NCBI GenBank assembly: GCA_964034945.1
Contig: OZ035963.1
Coordinates: forward strand, 60,609,182-60,673,181
DNA length: 64,000 bases
Direction: 5' to 3'
From: Chrysopilus asiliformis
Taxonomy: Eukaryota > Arthropoda > Insecta > Diptera > Rhagionidae
Shown here: positions 26,701 through 36,656 of the stretch, one piece after another
Layout: the number at the start of each line of letters is the position of its first letter
Position numbering within the stretch: position 1 is the stretch's first letter
The notes under the pieces: model-generated
Told to the model about the DNA's origin: nothing
Seen by the model: the letters and a program-made list of their open reading frames with translations, nothing else
Database searches by the model: none
Position numbers and translations under genes: made by a program

Positions 26701-29598
26701 GTCTTGTGGTTCGCGGAATAAAGGAACCACTAAACTTTACTGTACGAAAACGGAGAGGCTCAAGGAAGAAGTCCTTGCTGCACGAGAGGGTCTAGGGAAA
26801 ATATACCGTGGAGGAATAAGTGGGGAAATATCGGTGGAACATTTCCCATGGAAATATCTATAGACTATGCTGAGTATCCCAACAGAGCGACGATGCTCGA
26901 GAGACGGTAATAAATCTGTCAAAGATTTGTCTCCAATCAGTCGGGTCGCACGGTATTGAATTCGGTTCAGCAGTTGCAGGACAGTTTTTGGTGCTCCAGC
27001 TCAAATGTGCGAATTATGCTCAAGTGTCGGTCGAATGTAGGTCTTGTAGATGCTGAGCACGTCGATTGGTGTGAAAAAAATTTTGTAGCGTCCCAGAAAG
27101 CCTAGGCATTACGATGCTTCCTTTGCAATTTTGAAAATATGATCGATCTATTGAAGCTTCTCGTTTATTTCAATGCCCAGTAAGCTTCTCGTTTATTTCA
27201 ATGCCCTGATGTTTTTAGAATCATTAAAGACTAATTCATAATTTCGATCGTTTCAGGGGATTTTTATATTACTTATCATTTTTGTCTAAGGCGAAGAAGG
27301 ACGAGGTATGTCAGTTCCAATCCAATTAAGCATGCCAGGACTCTACACTTTGATTTTTTATTCCAAGAAATTTTTTATTCCAATGATTGCCTAATCAAAG
27401 CTCGAGTTGTTGGCGATTCTTTTGGGCCCCCAAAATTTATTCTGGGTTTTTTATCTTTGTTTATCTAATCTTTTGTAATACCCAAATATGCTGGAAAATA
27501 TTGGGATTGTTTATGTAAGAAATGCATCATCTCACCACTAGGTGGACTTAGCTATGTTTTTTTTATGACATCCCGAAATAGTTACCGGCAAAAACTTTCT
27601 ATTTGATAACAATTTTCCGTGAAATTTCCTTCCTTCACGCATATTTGGGACATGTGAGTTACATCAACAAAAAGTTGTTAGCACTCATTTCAAAGGATTG
27701 TCTGAAAAAAAAACTTTGGAGTTTTAAGCAAAAATCTAGTTCCAAATTGCATTTCTTTTACAAAAACTGATATATTTTTTCTTATCTTTTACCGAAAATC
27801 GTCAACAGAAATTTGTAAATCATCAAATTCGGTAAAAACGGACTTGAAAATCGCCAAACGTAAAAGTGACGATAAATCGTCATATCTGGCATCGCTGGTC
27901 ACTATTAGAGAGCCTATAATCTAGACAGTGGACAATGGGATGTGTAAAAATAGCCATCAACCTGAAAAACAAGCGCTAAAAACTTAAAAAATTTGATTTA
28001 TTGTTACAAATAATTGTTAAAATGACTGAAATCGGTGGATATAAGTAAAAAACTCATGTCTAACGCAGCAAAAAAAAATGGTTGTTTTAATAAATTGAAA
28101 AATTCTTTACAGACTGTTCTAATCTGGGAAAAAAACTGTTCTAACTGACCTAATTCTAACTGACCTAATTCTAACTGTTCTAATTAGAGTTAATAGACTA
28201 TCCTACAAAGTATTTTCACTGCTCGGTATTCAGTGTGACAGATATTTAGGTATGGAATTAAATTGTCGATTTCCGCGACTATGAAGGTAGAACCTGAATC
28301 GTACGTCGATGCGTCCGTCACGTTGACAGTTCGAGTAGAATCAACGGGCTGCTATGAGTACTCCCATAATAATGCGTTTTCCGATGCGGCAACCGCATAG
28401 AGTAGGTCGAATTTTTACTTTTACATGCGGCAACGCACGGAAATGTCATTTCGCAAAAAAGTTTGTTTACGATTTAAGCAATTTAAGTATGGAACAAATT
28501 GAAAGTAATTGTTTCGACGATAAACTAATAGAAGAAGTGCAAAACAATGAATTAACTCCAGATTCGTTGCCGTACCCAACTGTCACCGCATCGAACTGTC
28601 AACCGGATGCACGCATGACGGACGCATCGACGTACGATTCAGGTTCTAGCTTGAAAACAATGGTCTCGTCGAACGAATTGAGTCAATGGGAATATGGGTT
28701 ATAGTCTCTCTAGTCTAATGAAAACAAACTAATTTTATGTCCACTCGAGACACTGCAAATCATGTGTTTTTCCAGGACAAACCCGAAACTTTTCACTCTA
28801 CCCTCGGATTTGACATTGCTTCGATTTTCTAACACTTAATTACGTCTTTATTGGGATTGACATGTATTAAGTTAAATTTTTCTCTAATCCTGTCGAAAAG
28901 TATTGTTCTTGAAATAAAATCCTTATTACTGAAGTCACCGTTTTGTCGAAAAAAAACCCCCCCATCAAAACAACGCAAATTGAAAGAACATTAAAATAAT
29001 TACAAGTTTCATGGCTTTTTGGTCAAACTAAAAACAATTTCCCAGTACAATATTCCGTTCAATTCTCAACATTTCGTCCGTTTTCTTCCACTAGACGTCT
29101 TCAGGAGGTACTTTACATAAAATCCAAGATATTTGTTGGTTTCGTTTCTTTGTGTCAAGTGCATCTTTCTTCGTCGCCTTCGTCAGGTAGTAAATATATA
29201 GGAACGAGTTTTCGTCTGTCTCCATGCCTGCCTCCGTTCGTGGACAGAACAAAGTAAAACGGGCGAAGGAGTGAAAGGTGGTTTGAGGGCGATCAAGGCA
29301 CTGAAACTACCTTCGAATCGAACGAAACGATAGCACTGCACAGAAATTTTCTCTCATGTAATGTAAATAAATAAAGTAAAAAAAAATGGGCAGCCGATGA
29401 AAAGTGAATGCAAATAACGAAATTGCCCAGACTTACTGTAATATTGGCGTGAATGTCGTATCTCTTGCCATTTTTCCCAATAAATCTACAAGTCAACTCG
29501 TCCACACTAGCGTTCAATATCTGAAATCGGTCGTGGTTTCTCGTGAAGGTTTTCTCCAGAGTTTTTATCTCCAGCTTCAATGTGTTCAGGCACGCCAT
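14742..29598 (-). CDS. Ube2q: Ubiquitin-conjugating enzyme E2 Q family, 8 coding exons over 14.9 kb
   Basis: Accepts ubiquitin from E1 as a thioester and passes it to substrates or an E3; the UBE2Q family has an extra N-terminal RWD-like domain (family knowledge). Minus-strand exons: 29598-29437, 19995-19879, 19811-19563, 19425-19351, 19280-18989, 18329-18181, 15222-15156 and 14773-14742. Phases all join, giving 380 residues. Residues 1-110 are the RWD-like part ([15 protein letters not shown], then [16 protein letters not shown]). An acidic linker lies near 145-175. The UBC fold starts at [13 protein letters not shown] (about 212), has [11 protein letters not shown], and the catalytic Cys309 in [14 protein letters not shown], then [22 protein letters not shown] and the terminal [10 protein letters not shown]. 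Length matches human UBE2Q1/Q2 apart from their longer N-termini. The first intron is 9.4 kb and very repeat-rich; the intron at 15223-18180 holds nested transposons. The start follows the family pattern of an ATG just before the first helix. Confidence 0.93.
15901..15914 (-). promoter_or_regulatory. CTCF-consensus-like site
   Basis: The minus strand reads CCACTAGATGGCGC, which fits all 14 positions of the CCASYAGRKGGCRS consensus. It lies inside the TIR-bounded insertion in an intron of Ube2q. Occupancy is unknown. Confidence 0.4.
16105..16365 (+). pseudogene. Unrecognised ORF inside an intronic insertion, possibly a broken SWIM-type protein fragment
   Basis: 86 codons beginning [20 protein letters not shown] and containing a soluble, well-biased stretch [18 protein letters not shown] and TIKARIIRR before turning hydrophobic. 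An intron-like GTGAAAAT...TTTACAG lies at about 16299-16343. After the MULE insertion a second fragment ([13 protein letters not shown] near 17020-17070) follows in the same orientation. The pattern of an RxIRR strand then YxVSL resembles the lead-in to SWIM zinc fingers in arthropod YqaJ/SWIM proteins, but no CxCxnCxH motif is visible. I treat it as a decayed, transposon-borne frame; function unknown. Confidence 0.35.
16416..16939. mobile_element. Mutator-like foldback MITE with a 9-bp target duplication
   Basis: Flanked by perfect 9-bp direct repeats GTTCTTGTT at 16407-16415 and 16940-16948. Ends are CATGGCCGAATTATACAAGG and its complement. Further inward a second palindromic pair (ACAGACAACCAAGGTATGCT around 16482; complement near 16720) and a GATGACGTC pair give a nested stem. 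Length 524 bp, no ORF of its own. A 9-bp duplication with long inverted ends is typical of Mutator (MULE) elements. Confidence 0.8.
17207..17545 (+). pseudogene. Truncated Myb/SANT-like (zeste-type) ORF
   Basis: Starts [20 protein letters not shown], then [20 protein letters not shown], which matches the first two helices of a Myb_DNA-bind_5 domain (KRTPNFT, then EVxxLxxLVxKYKxIIENKxT). The helix-3 part is missing: from about residue 50 the frame runs into sequence related in inverted form to 15690-15780 (CTTAAGCTTCGG and GTTTCACAG landmarks). Only 60 bp past the right end of the TIR-bounded insertion and in the same orientation as its ORF. Lies in a Ube2q intron, antisense. Probably a dead transposon accessory gene. 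Confidence 0.6.
17796..17926. mobile_element. GGACTGTCCATAAAT-type MITE
   Basis: Inverted ends GGGACTGTCCATAAATACG and ATATTTTATGGACAGCTCC around about 95 bp. Related, more diverged copies occur at 26324-26479, 53405-53562 and 57300-57470, so this is a family of at least four in the window. Confidence 0.65.
20050..20650. repeat. Dispersed repeat leading into the GACAGAC satellite
   Basis: Contains CGAAAACGG, TATTGGAAAATTTATA, GATTTTACATAA and CATACATCCAAATCC landmarks, all found in the same order near 48455-48580 and partly at 61960-62060. It ends at the CAGACGGACAGACGG motif from which the 20690-21477 array seems to have grown. Confidence 0.6.
20690..21477. repeat. Satellite array, 11-bp unit, about 71 copies
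   Basis: Tandem GACTGACGACA (11 bp) with only a handful of single-base variants (GATGAC, CTAACG). Flanked by older, shorter units: GACGGACAGACGG before and CAGACTGG/CAGACTGA until about 21570. Located in the first intron of Ube2q; no coding role. Confidence 0.95.
24480..24770 (+). repeat. Polypyrimidine (CT-rich) low-complexity tract
   Basis: About 290 bp of almost pure C/T on the plus strand, with CTCTCTC, TTTCTCT and ATCTCTC sub-repeats. On the Ube2q transcript it is a purine tract. It could form triplex DNA; open frames across it are low-complexity artefacts. Confidence 0.85.
26324..26479. mobile_element. Diverged GTCCATAAAATACG-type MITE
   Basis: Ends ATGTCCATAAAATACGTTAG and GACGTATTTTATGGATTGCC are inverted copies, matching the family at 17796-17926 and 57300-57470. 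Confidence 0.5.
26590..27250 (-). pseudogene. Decayed non-LTR retrotransposon, 3' end of the reverse transcriptase ORF (Jockey/CR1-like)
   Basis: Read on the minus strand, with frameshifts and stops, it shows the signature order of arthropod Jockey/CR1-type elements: [93 protein letters not shown], and finally [13 protein letters not shown]. Stops at several points show it is dead. A 30-bp tandem duplication at 27147-27206 interrupts the upstream part. It lies inside the first intron of Ube2q in the same orientation as the gene. Confidence 0.82.
27960..28195 (+). repeat. Dispersed repeat, copy 1 (inverted copy at 40390-40610)
   Basis: Landmarks ATTGTTACAAATAATTG, ATGACTGAAATCGG, AAAAACTCATGTCT and CAGACTGTTCTAATCTGG all recur in inverted order at 40400-40560. 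The end degenerates into a short CTGACCTAATTCTAA repeat. Possibly a nonautonomous element; no clear termini. Confidence 0.6.
28290..28646. mobile_element. Foldback element with perfect 31-bp arms
   Basis: Arms at 28290-28320 and 28616-28646 are perfectly complementary (core CGTACGTCGATGCGTCCGTC). A second pair (GTTGACAGTTCGA at 28322 and complement at 28591) extends the stem. The 116-codon open frame that crosses it runs through the right arm, so I do not call it a gene. Confidence 0.75.
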
Positions 29599-32231
29599 CT
29601 TTTCTCTCCAACTTCACTGTTTTCCTCATGCAATTTGCATGTGCAAAAAAAATCCTGCCTTTGTCCTGGACCCTGTACTTTCTGTTTGGCCCCGCTGCTG
29701 CAACTGAACGTCCAACCACGTCCTGCCTGCGCCTCCCCTTGCTCACAACCAACACCACCACTGCGATATCAACAAAAATAGGAAAACCAAAATCAGGCGA
29801 GCAGCACTTCGAAATTAGTGACGACAGAACCCAAACCGAGACAAAGCACAGAGAAACGCACGAATATCACAATTTCAATGGATTCCGTTTCTGTTTTGCT
29901 GCCCGTTTTGCATTTTCACAACGAATCTAGTTGATTTTATTTTCGAGTTTCGAACTGTTAGCCCCCGACATCCGCATTCATTTACGCACAAACTGCAAAA
30001 GTAGGCCTCCACACGGACTCCGTTCTTTTGGACTTCGTGGACTTTCTAGGGATTTTTCCAAACTGTAGACTACGGAAAATACTAAACGAAAACCGAGCCA
30101 ATAGTTTTCACACTTTTCAGGGCACTTTCGCGTTTTTCTCGGGGCGATTTTCACAGAATTTTCACTCACAAAATCTCATTGCGAACGAATGAAATTGGGC
30201 CTCTGAAACTTCTTCTTCTTGATTGCAACCATCGGGCAACAAAATTATTCTCGAGCTCGCAGGTGAATCCTGCACAAAGAATTGGCCTGAAAACTCCGAT
30301 TCCTCGGCCAGAATTGAAAAATGTTTTTCATTTTAAAACTTTATCACGGAAAAAAATATTGAATATTTACGGTTTAAATTCATTAATTCAGTTCTATTAA
30401 CATTTATAAAGAACTGAATAGATGAAGTGAAAAATTACCTTACTTACGGTGTGTTTTTCAAAATGAAATTTGTATTTTCAATTCAATTTCAATTTATTCC
30501 AAAATTAGACACGTTGACTTTTATAAAGATAACGACAAAAATCATTTAAAAAATAACTATATTAAGTAAAAATAGTATATAATTTTTTTACTGAATTCAA
30601 AACAATTCACTTAAGGGTCTTTTTAATTATGTGTTCTTGTAAATCTCCCAAACTAGTTTTTGTGACCATCAAAAAAGAACAAAAACAATGCAAAAAAATT
30701 TGATTAAATTCTATAAATTGCAAATTCTATAAATTCTATAAATTGCAGTTTCATTAATTTCTTCAAATCCCTTTTTTTGAGTAACTTAAAAAAAACTTTG
30801 GTATTTGCTGTAGAAAAAAGTCTTCCAACAATTACTAACAGTTTAATTCAATTTTTAATTTCAAACAAATCCATTAAAAAAACACAAAAATGAAGCCAAA
30901 TCGAATCATATTATGAGCGAAAAAAAGAAATAAAAGTGAATTCGGTTGTGAAACTCAGACGATTCGCATCCGTTTGAATTTTCTCCCTCGAGGCGAAAAA
31001 TCCACGAGAATCGCGAACCTTTTTGAAAGATTTGGATTTCTTGATAAAATTTCATTTTTTATAAATTCCATCAAATTTGCATAAAGTGATAACATCTTAT
31101 CATAAAAACACGTCTGCACTCTACAAATCCAAGAATTCAAATGCAAACGCAAAACTTAAAAACACCCTTGAATTTCAATTTTTTCCCCAAGAGCTTCGAT
31201 TTTTTTTTTCAAAAATATGAATCAAAACAGAAAAAGCATGAACAATTGATTGTTTCACTTTTATTTCACTTTTTAAAAAATCGAAAATAATGTCATGTTT
31301 CTTTCAGGTTTGTTTCGAGTTTATGAAAAACAATTGAATTCTTCACTTTTTTTATGAAACAAAAATGATCTCACTTTTGTGGGTGGAATTTTGCCAAAAT
31401 TGTTGACTCGGATAGAAGTATAGAAAGTATGGAAATTTTTGAATTATTTAAATAACAGAAAAAAAACTGTAGAAACTTTCGATATTCTTTCTTTTACTGG
31501 TGGTTTATGTGCTGCAAAACATCGTTTTTTTCTATATTTTCTAAAAGTTTCGGAAATTTCAGAGTGGTTAAAAAAAAAGATTTAAGAAATTTGTTTTTTT
31601 TTTTCGATAGGTATAATTAATGGAGTTTGAAAGCCCATCTAAAACTGTGACCCAGTTTTGTTAGAGCAATTTATTGTGAACTTTAGAACTAATCTTAGAG
31701 TTTTGTTTATAGTTTTAATGAAACTGTATACCGTTACGTTTGCTGTATTATAGGGACTGACATACGACAACGGTTATATAAGTCTCCGCTTCCCTATTGT
31801 TCCCTCTGCAAATACCCTTTGAACCATTGATGGGATTATGACCCTGTTTACGCCATTAGTTCACTAAAATTTCCCCCATCCCTGTTCTGTATTGGGATTT
31901 AGAGAAGAGAGTTCTTCCTGTACGAAAATTAGTAAAGGAATTAACGCCGATCAGATATTATTATTAATGTTTGCTTCCCTTTGATAGAAACTCATACCAA
32001 TGAAATCTGAGATTTTTCTTCTTTTTGGTCATTTTTGGTTTCAGTACCTTTTCTTCTTGTTATCTAAACTCAAACTTATCATGATAAAAAATCACTCTAC
32101 TTTCCAAAATGTTTGAAAAAAAAATTTTTTTATGTAAATTCCATTGCTTAACCAGCAATTAATCTGCAGAGATTGAAAAAAATGAAACACAACATAAATA
32201 TAACAATTAAAAGCTATTTATGCGAGTACAT
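29599..32231. other. Ube2q promoter/5' UTR side and AT-rich spacer
   Basis: 29599-29950 is less AT-rich than its surroundings and probably contains the Ube2q leader and promoter; no core element could be fixed. From about 30400 to 32230 I see AT-rich sequence without credible exons. 31690-31930 resembles the dispersed repeat at 20050-20340 (TATACCGTTACGTTTG). Confidence 0.4.
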
Positions 32232-32857
32232 TCAAAAATTAACATCGTAATCAATCATTTTTCTGTCCAACGTCCACCACTTGTCCCAGAATCCAATATC
32301 AACGATTCGCTCATGAAATGTTAGATAACGAGGCTTCAAGTACGGGCACATAGCCTTGTAAATCGCTGCGCCTTCATCGAAATTGTCCAGCCAAATGAAG
32401 GAAACAACTCCTAGTGTCAATCGCCTGACGATTCCTACAAGAATTCCATTAGTTTGTAATAATTTGATAAACTGGAGAAAATACCTTCATTGTAGCACCG
32501 CTCCAAAAACCGCAAATGTTGTGCTGACTCAAGATTCTGGCAAGATTCGTGGACTAGAATTATTTGACTATTGCTGAAGAGCAATTGATTCTTGAAGTCC
32601 TCTTCGCTGGGATTCTTTTTGTAACAAATATAGGTAGTTCCAAGGATACTTCCGTATACTGCAGCCTTTAAAGGTTTGGCTTTCATCTCCTTACCGACGT
32701 CCACTACGACTTCTCTATAGTCCAACATCAGTTGTTTCCAATAGTTCTTCCATTTCTCCAGAATTGTGCCCTTGAACCGTTCTGGGAAATCCAGTGAATT
32801 CAGTTTTTGGGACACTTCGCCCAATTTCGTTCTCAATCCTAAAATCCTGGCTGTCAT
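32232..32857 (-). CDS. Tim29: Mitochondrial import inner membrane translocase subunit Tim29, 2 exons
   Basis: Tim29 is a metazoan subunit of the TIM22 complex, which inserts carrier proteins into the mitochondrial inner membrane (family knowledge). Exons on the minus strand are 32857-32485 and 32434-32232, separated by a 50-bp intron with a carried base G; 191 residues. Seen in the sequence: a helical N-terminus (residues 20-60, ERFKGTILEKWKNYWKQLMLDYREVV), one membrane segment at about 63-80 (PLKAAVYGSILGTTYICY) and the family's C-terminal half: a GVVSFIWLDNFDEGAAIYKAMCPYL block, LKPRYLTFHERIVDIGFWDKWW, and the end YDVNF. Human TIMM29 has the same order (KAAVY membrane start, CRYLQPRW, VLDVGF..RWW, DINDDEF) plus a C-terminal extension missing here. 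No in-frame ATG upstream looks better. Confidence 0.88.
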
Positions 32858-33263
32858 TTGTAATTTACTGAACTGTCATAACCGCATTCACATGCCGACC
32901 ACTTCAGGTAGGTTTTAGCTGGGTTCGAGATTTCAAAAACGAGGGTGCGTTTGGAAATGGTTTATCAAATTTTTTCAACGATTTCTTCAATTGCAAATAT
33001 ATTTTTAACTGAAACGCCGTTAATTTTAATCACAGAACCTGAGTCAATTAATATTAAATGGAAAATTCCTATTATTCAGGTAATAAAAAAGAAAAACCCA
33101 CAAAATAAAATCCCTGACGCAGCCCAAGTTGTAATGTCATCTAAATGTCAAATTTCAAAACAAATAGAGACAGTGTTCTTGTAAACTCCACATAATTTTT
33201 AAAATAAAAATGAATTAAATAACACTTTCAATGTAAACTTGATCAAAATAGAAATTCTATTAA

Positions 33264-34522
33264 ATGGCTGATGTACAGGACATCGCAGATTTCATTGCCA
33301 ACAGCAGAAAACGGTTAGATTCGATTCTAAAAAATATTGGATGGGCTGTGGAGGAAACGAAAAATGTTTGATTTTTAATTAAAAGCTGTAGAACTTTTTT
33401 TAAACTTTTAACTTTTTCATAGATCGAAAGAAGAGTATCTAAAGATTCACCGAAAACAAGTTTACAAGACGATGACGAAGATTTTTATCCCGAACCAGCG
33501 GAATGGAAGCATTCAGTGAAATTAGGTGAGATTTGGGGCGATTTTAACTACTAAAAATGGTATTTTAAGTAATTTTAAGCAAGTTTAAGTAGTTTCCTTG
33601 ATCACTTTCGGCTCTCGTGTTTCTGGAGTCACCTAAAAAATCTTTGAATTGCAGTCTCTCAAAAAATTCCAAAAATTTCCACAAATACTAATTTAAACAA
33701 ATTTTTTACGATATCTTTCTTTTAGATGAACCAAAAATCTTTCAAGTCCTGAAATCTTCACCATTTCCTTTGCGAAATCAAGCAGACGCTATTATACCAG
33801 AGAAAATTTCAGACTCCTTTGTAAATTATTCGAAAGAACAACGGTTAGCATTGTATGAACACGTAATTCAGAAAACAGGACATCTTTCAGAGTCAGATCC
33901 AGCAGGAAAGTAAGTAGAAGTCTTATAAAATTCCTCCAGATACTAAAATCGAATTTTTGTCGAGCACTGTTCAAATTTAATAAAAATCGACTTTTGAAAA
34001 ATTCAAAAGTAAAATAAATTACCTTTTTTGATATCATTTTTATTGGCTTTTCTCAAATAAACATTTTCTAGATTACGGCCAGATCAACAAAAGAGTTTCG
34101 CAGAAATTTTCGCGCGCAAGAAGACCGAAAAAAGGAAAAGCGCAAAACAAAGAGTTGAAAAACGACCGCCACTATCGCGAAGTGAAGAGCTAAGACAGCT
34201 TATCAGTCTACAGATGGAAGCTTTTTTTGATTTTAAAAGCCAGTCTTCTGGAAAATCTCAAGATGAAGGTTTAAACAAATCGAGGAAAGACTCCAGGAAA
34301 TTTGAGTCATCCTCTGAGTTAGAGATTAAGAAGAACCGATCGAAATCTCCTTCGCATCGAAGTAGTAGATGCAAAGAGCATAAGCATAGAAAAAAGCATC
34401 GTAAGAGAAGTCGGAGTCGCTCCAGGAAAAAGGATCGTTCGAGGGTACATAAAAAAATTAAGGAAAAAAAGGATAGATCACATGGGAAAAACAGGAGGAG
34501 TCGTTCGAGTAGCAGAGAATAA
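33264..34522 (+). CDS. U11/U12 snRNP 48K-like protein lacking the zinc finger, 4 exons
   Basis: U11-48K (SNRNP48) sits at the 5' splice site of U12-type introns in the minor spliceosome (family knowledge). Exons: 33264-33365, 33423-33525, 33726-33909 and 34072-34522; phases join, giving 279 residues. Matches to the family in order: N-terminal FIANSRKRLDSILKNIGW (10-27), DEDFYPEP with a Trp (near 54-62), KEQRLALYEHVIQKTG (105-120), KSFAEIFARKKTEKRKSAKQRV, LISLQMEAF (near 173-181) and an Arg/Ser- and Lys-rich tail from about 195. The CHHC zinc finger normally found between the first helix and the YNPE-like segment is absent: there is only one Cys in the whole model, in the RS tail, and the intron there is 57 bp. 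Divergent from Tim29, with starts 407 bp apart. AATAAA lies 28 bp past the stop. Another RS-rich splicing protein is the alternative. Confidence 0.68.
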
Positions 34523-34549
34523 TTTTTTTTATTAAATTGTATGGCTTTC

Positions 34550-34555
34550 AATAAA
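34550..34555 (+). terminator. Poly(A) signal of the U11-48K-like gene
   Basis: AATAAA, 28 bp after the TAA stop, followed by A-rich sequence. Confidence 0.55.
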
Positions 34556-36656
34556 AAAATTGAAAAAAAAAATTAAAAAAAGTTTTTGTTTAGAAAAAAT
34601 GCACTAAAAAGGAAAAAAATAATTTTTTTAGGTGCTAAGTATCAAAAATAAACGCGAGATAAATATTTATTTTAATTTTTATGCTCTTATTTCGCTGAAA
34701 AAATGCACTGAAAAACAAAAAATAAGACCTTCCGTTATCCTTACAGACTTCTTAATGCCAGAATCGGATTCTGTGACCGCAAAAACCACCAGATGACATT
34801 TTTTTCGAAAAAATTGGGAAAAAGAATAATGGCGTTACCCTTACAGGACCTTCCGTTATCCTCACAAGGACGAAGTAGCAAAAATATTGTATTGTCATCG
34901 GAGTTGCGTGTGTGCAAAATTTCTAGTCAATTTTGATGAGTGGAAGTGGGTCACTATTGGACTGCAAGATTTGACCCTGACAGACAGACAGATACGAAAG
35001 CAAGCTAAATAAAAGCTTTAAAAAAATCAAACCTCTTTCGAGATTTTGAATAAAAGAGCATTTCCTTAGCATTCCCAGTAATTTTTCACACTTTAGCATA
35101 GAATTGTTTAGAAACTGATTTTTCTAACGGAAAACTTGTGATAAAATGCTTGAAATATAACTGCTTCCTTAAAACAAGGATAAAAAGTACTATTTTACTG
35201 AAAAATTCCGAATTAGTTTGAATAACATTTACCAGCCAGTTCACAGTCGATTAGAGCCGTTTTTCGAAAATCTTGTTTGTCGATACAGTGATGTAGTAAC
35301 GAAAATAGCAGGTTTTGATAACTATCGTACACTTCATTTTTTTTTTAATTTTTGTTTTATCCTTTTTAGTTGCCATTTTGTTTTTCCTGAGTTATTTTCC
35401 AAAGGGTTTTTCCATTTCAGACCCCACACGATAGCTACTTCGTTAATTAGCACAAAATGGCGGCCTGTAGACGCCGAGAACGAATATAGAAGCGATAGTT
35501 ACCTCTCTTTTTACACATAAAGCTAATTGGATTCCTTTTATCTTTTGTGTCACCTCTAACTCAGAGGCATCGATTTCTCTTCACCCCTCCTGCGTAATTT
35601 CTGCCTTTTAGCAGTTTTGTACAATGACAAATATTGAGTAAAATTGCTACATCTTTTTGCTACGAATTTGTGGTTCTAAAAGAGGAAAAATTGCTCTGCT
35701 ACGAATTTGGTGGTTCTAAAAGAGGAAAAATTCGCTCTGCTATGAATTTGGTGGTTCTAAAAGAGCAAAAATTCGCTCTGTTACGAATTTGGTGGTTCTA
35801 AAAGAGGAAAAATTCGCTCTGCTATGAATTTGGTGGTTCTAAAAGAGCAAAAATTCGCTCTGTTACGAATTTGGTGGTTCTAAAAGAGGAAAAATTCACT
35901 CTGCTACGAATTTGGTGGTTCTGAAAGAGGAAAAATTCGCACTGTTACGAATTTGGTGGTTCTAAAAGAGGAAAAATTCAACTGCTCTTCACATCAACGG
36001 TTCTATGCTTAACTTCCAACTCAAATAAAAATGCATTTAAATATTTTTTTTACCACATACAATGACTAGCGATCGTCCCTCAATTTATTATTATCGCATA
36101 TTAAAATATTTATTTAAATGTAATTTAAATCTTCAGTCTACATTTATGAAAAGAGGAAAAAACCTAAAATTAAAACAAAAACATGACACGAACAAACAAA
36201 TGGCGCATACCAATAAGTTACAAATTCACATAAATAAATCTTATGTATACAAAGATTAATAAAAAATACGTAATAATAAAAAAAAAATCTAAAGTACAAC
36301 TCGATAAGAAATGGAGAGAAGGGAGAAAAAAAATTATCCACGGTGTTTTTTTACGGTGTTTTTTTCATCATCCTCCCCTCTCTCCGCAAATTCATGTTAA
36401 TTATCATAAAATCTAAGTTAGGAACCACATTTGTACATCTAAGAAGTAGTACTTCCGCTTCTGACGATACTTGATCCAGCTTATCTCTCTCCCTCTCTCG
36501 TCATTGTTATAATTGTTAGATGTTATTATTGAAATTTTCCACTTTGAACTAAAACTTGTGTGTGTGTGTGTTAAACGAATTTCAAAGAATTTTCTGTAAT
36601 TTCATTTTTTTTTTTTTTGGTACATTGACTTAAATTAATTAATGGTGAAGACATGA
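34556..36656. other. Spacer between the U11-48K-like and Myb/SANT genes
   Basis: Holds a fragment ending in GACAGACAGACAG at about 34978, a 41-bp tandem array at 35661-35985, and AT-rich sequence that should include the 3' UTR of the minus-strand Myb/SANT gene. No coding frame with support. Confidence 0.5.
35661..35985. repeat. Minisatellite, 41-bp unit, 8 copies
   Basis: Unit starts TACGAATTTGGTGGTTCTAA and continues AAGAGGAAAAATTCGCTCTG. Copies begin near 35661, 35700, 35741, 35782, 35823, 35864, 35905 and 35946. Alternate copies share the GAGCAAAA / TATG variants, which suggests a doubled 82-bp higher-order unit in the middle. Confidence 0.9.

Larger units (their letters stand above)
20000..29430 (-). 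other. First intron of Ube2q, repeat-filled
   Basis: Besides the listed elements I see no exon with family support. Notable filler: an 80-bp near-duplication at 23225-23370; a 45-bp segment (ATATTTAGTGA, then TTTTTTTTCTAGCTGTT) present at both 23612 and 25262; and a polypyrimidine tract at 24480-24770. Donor and acceptor are at 29436 and 19996. Confidence 0.7.

Noticed and set aside
28354..28704. 116-codon plus-strand ORF
   Set aside because: It crosses the loop and right arm of a foldback element, and no domain is visible.
29404..29930. Plus-strand ORFs of 116-125 codons
   Set aside because: Antisense to Ube2q exon 1 and its leader; no domain recognised.
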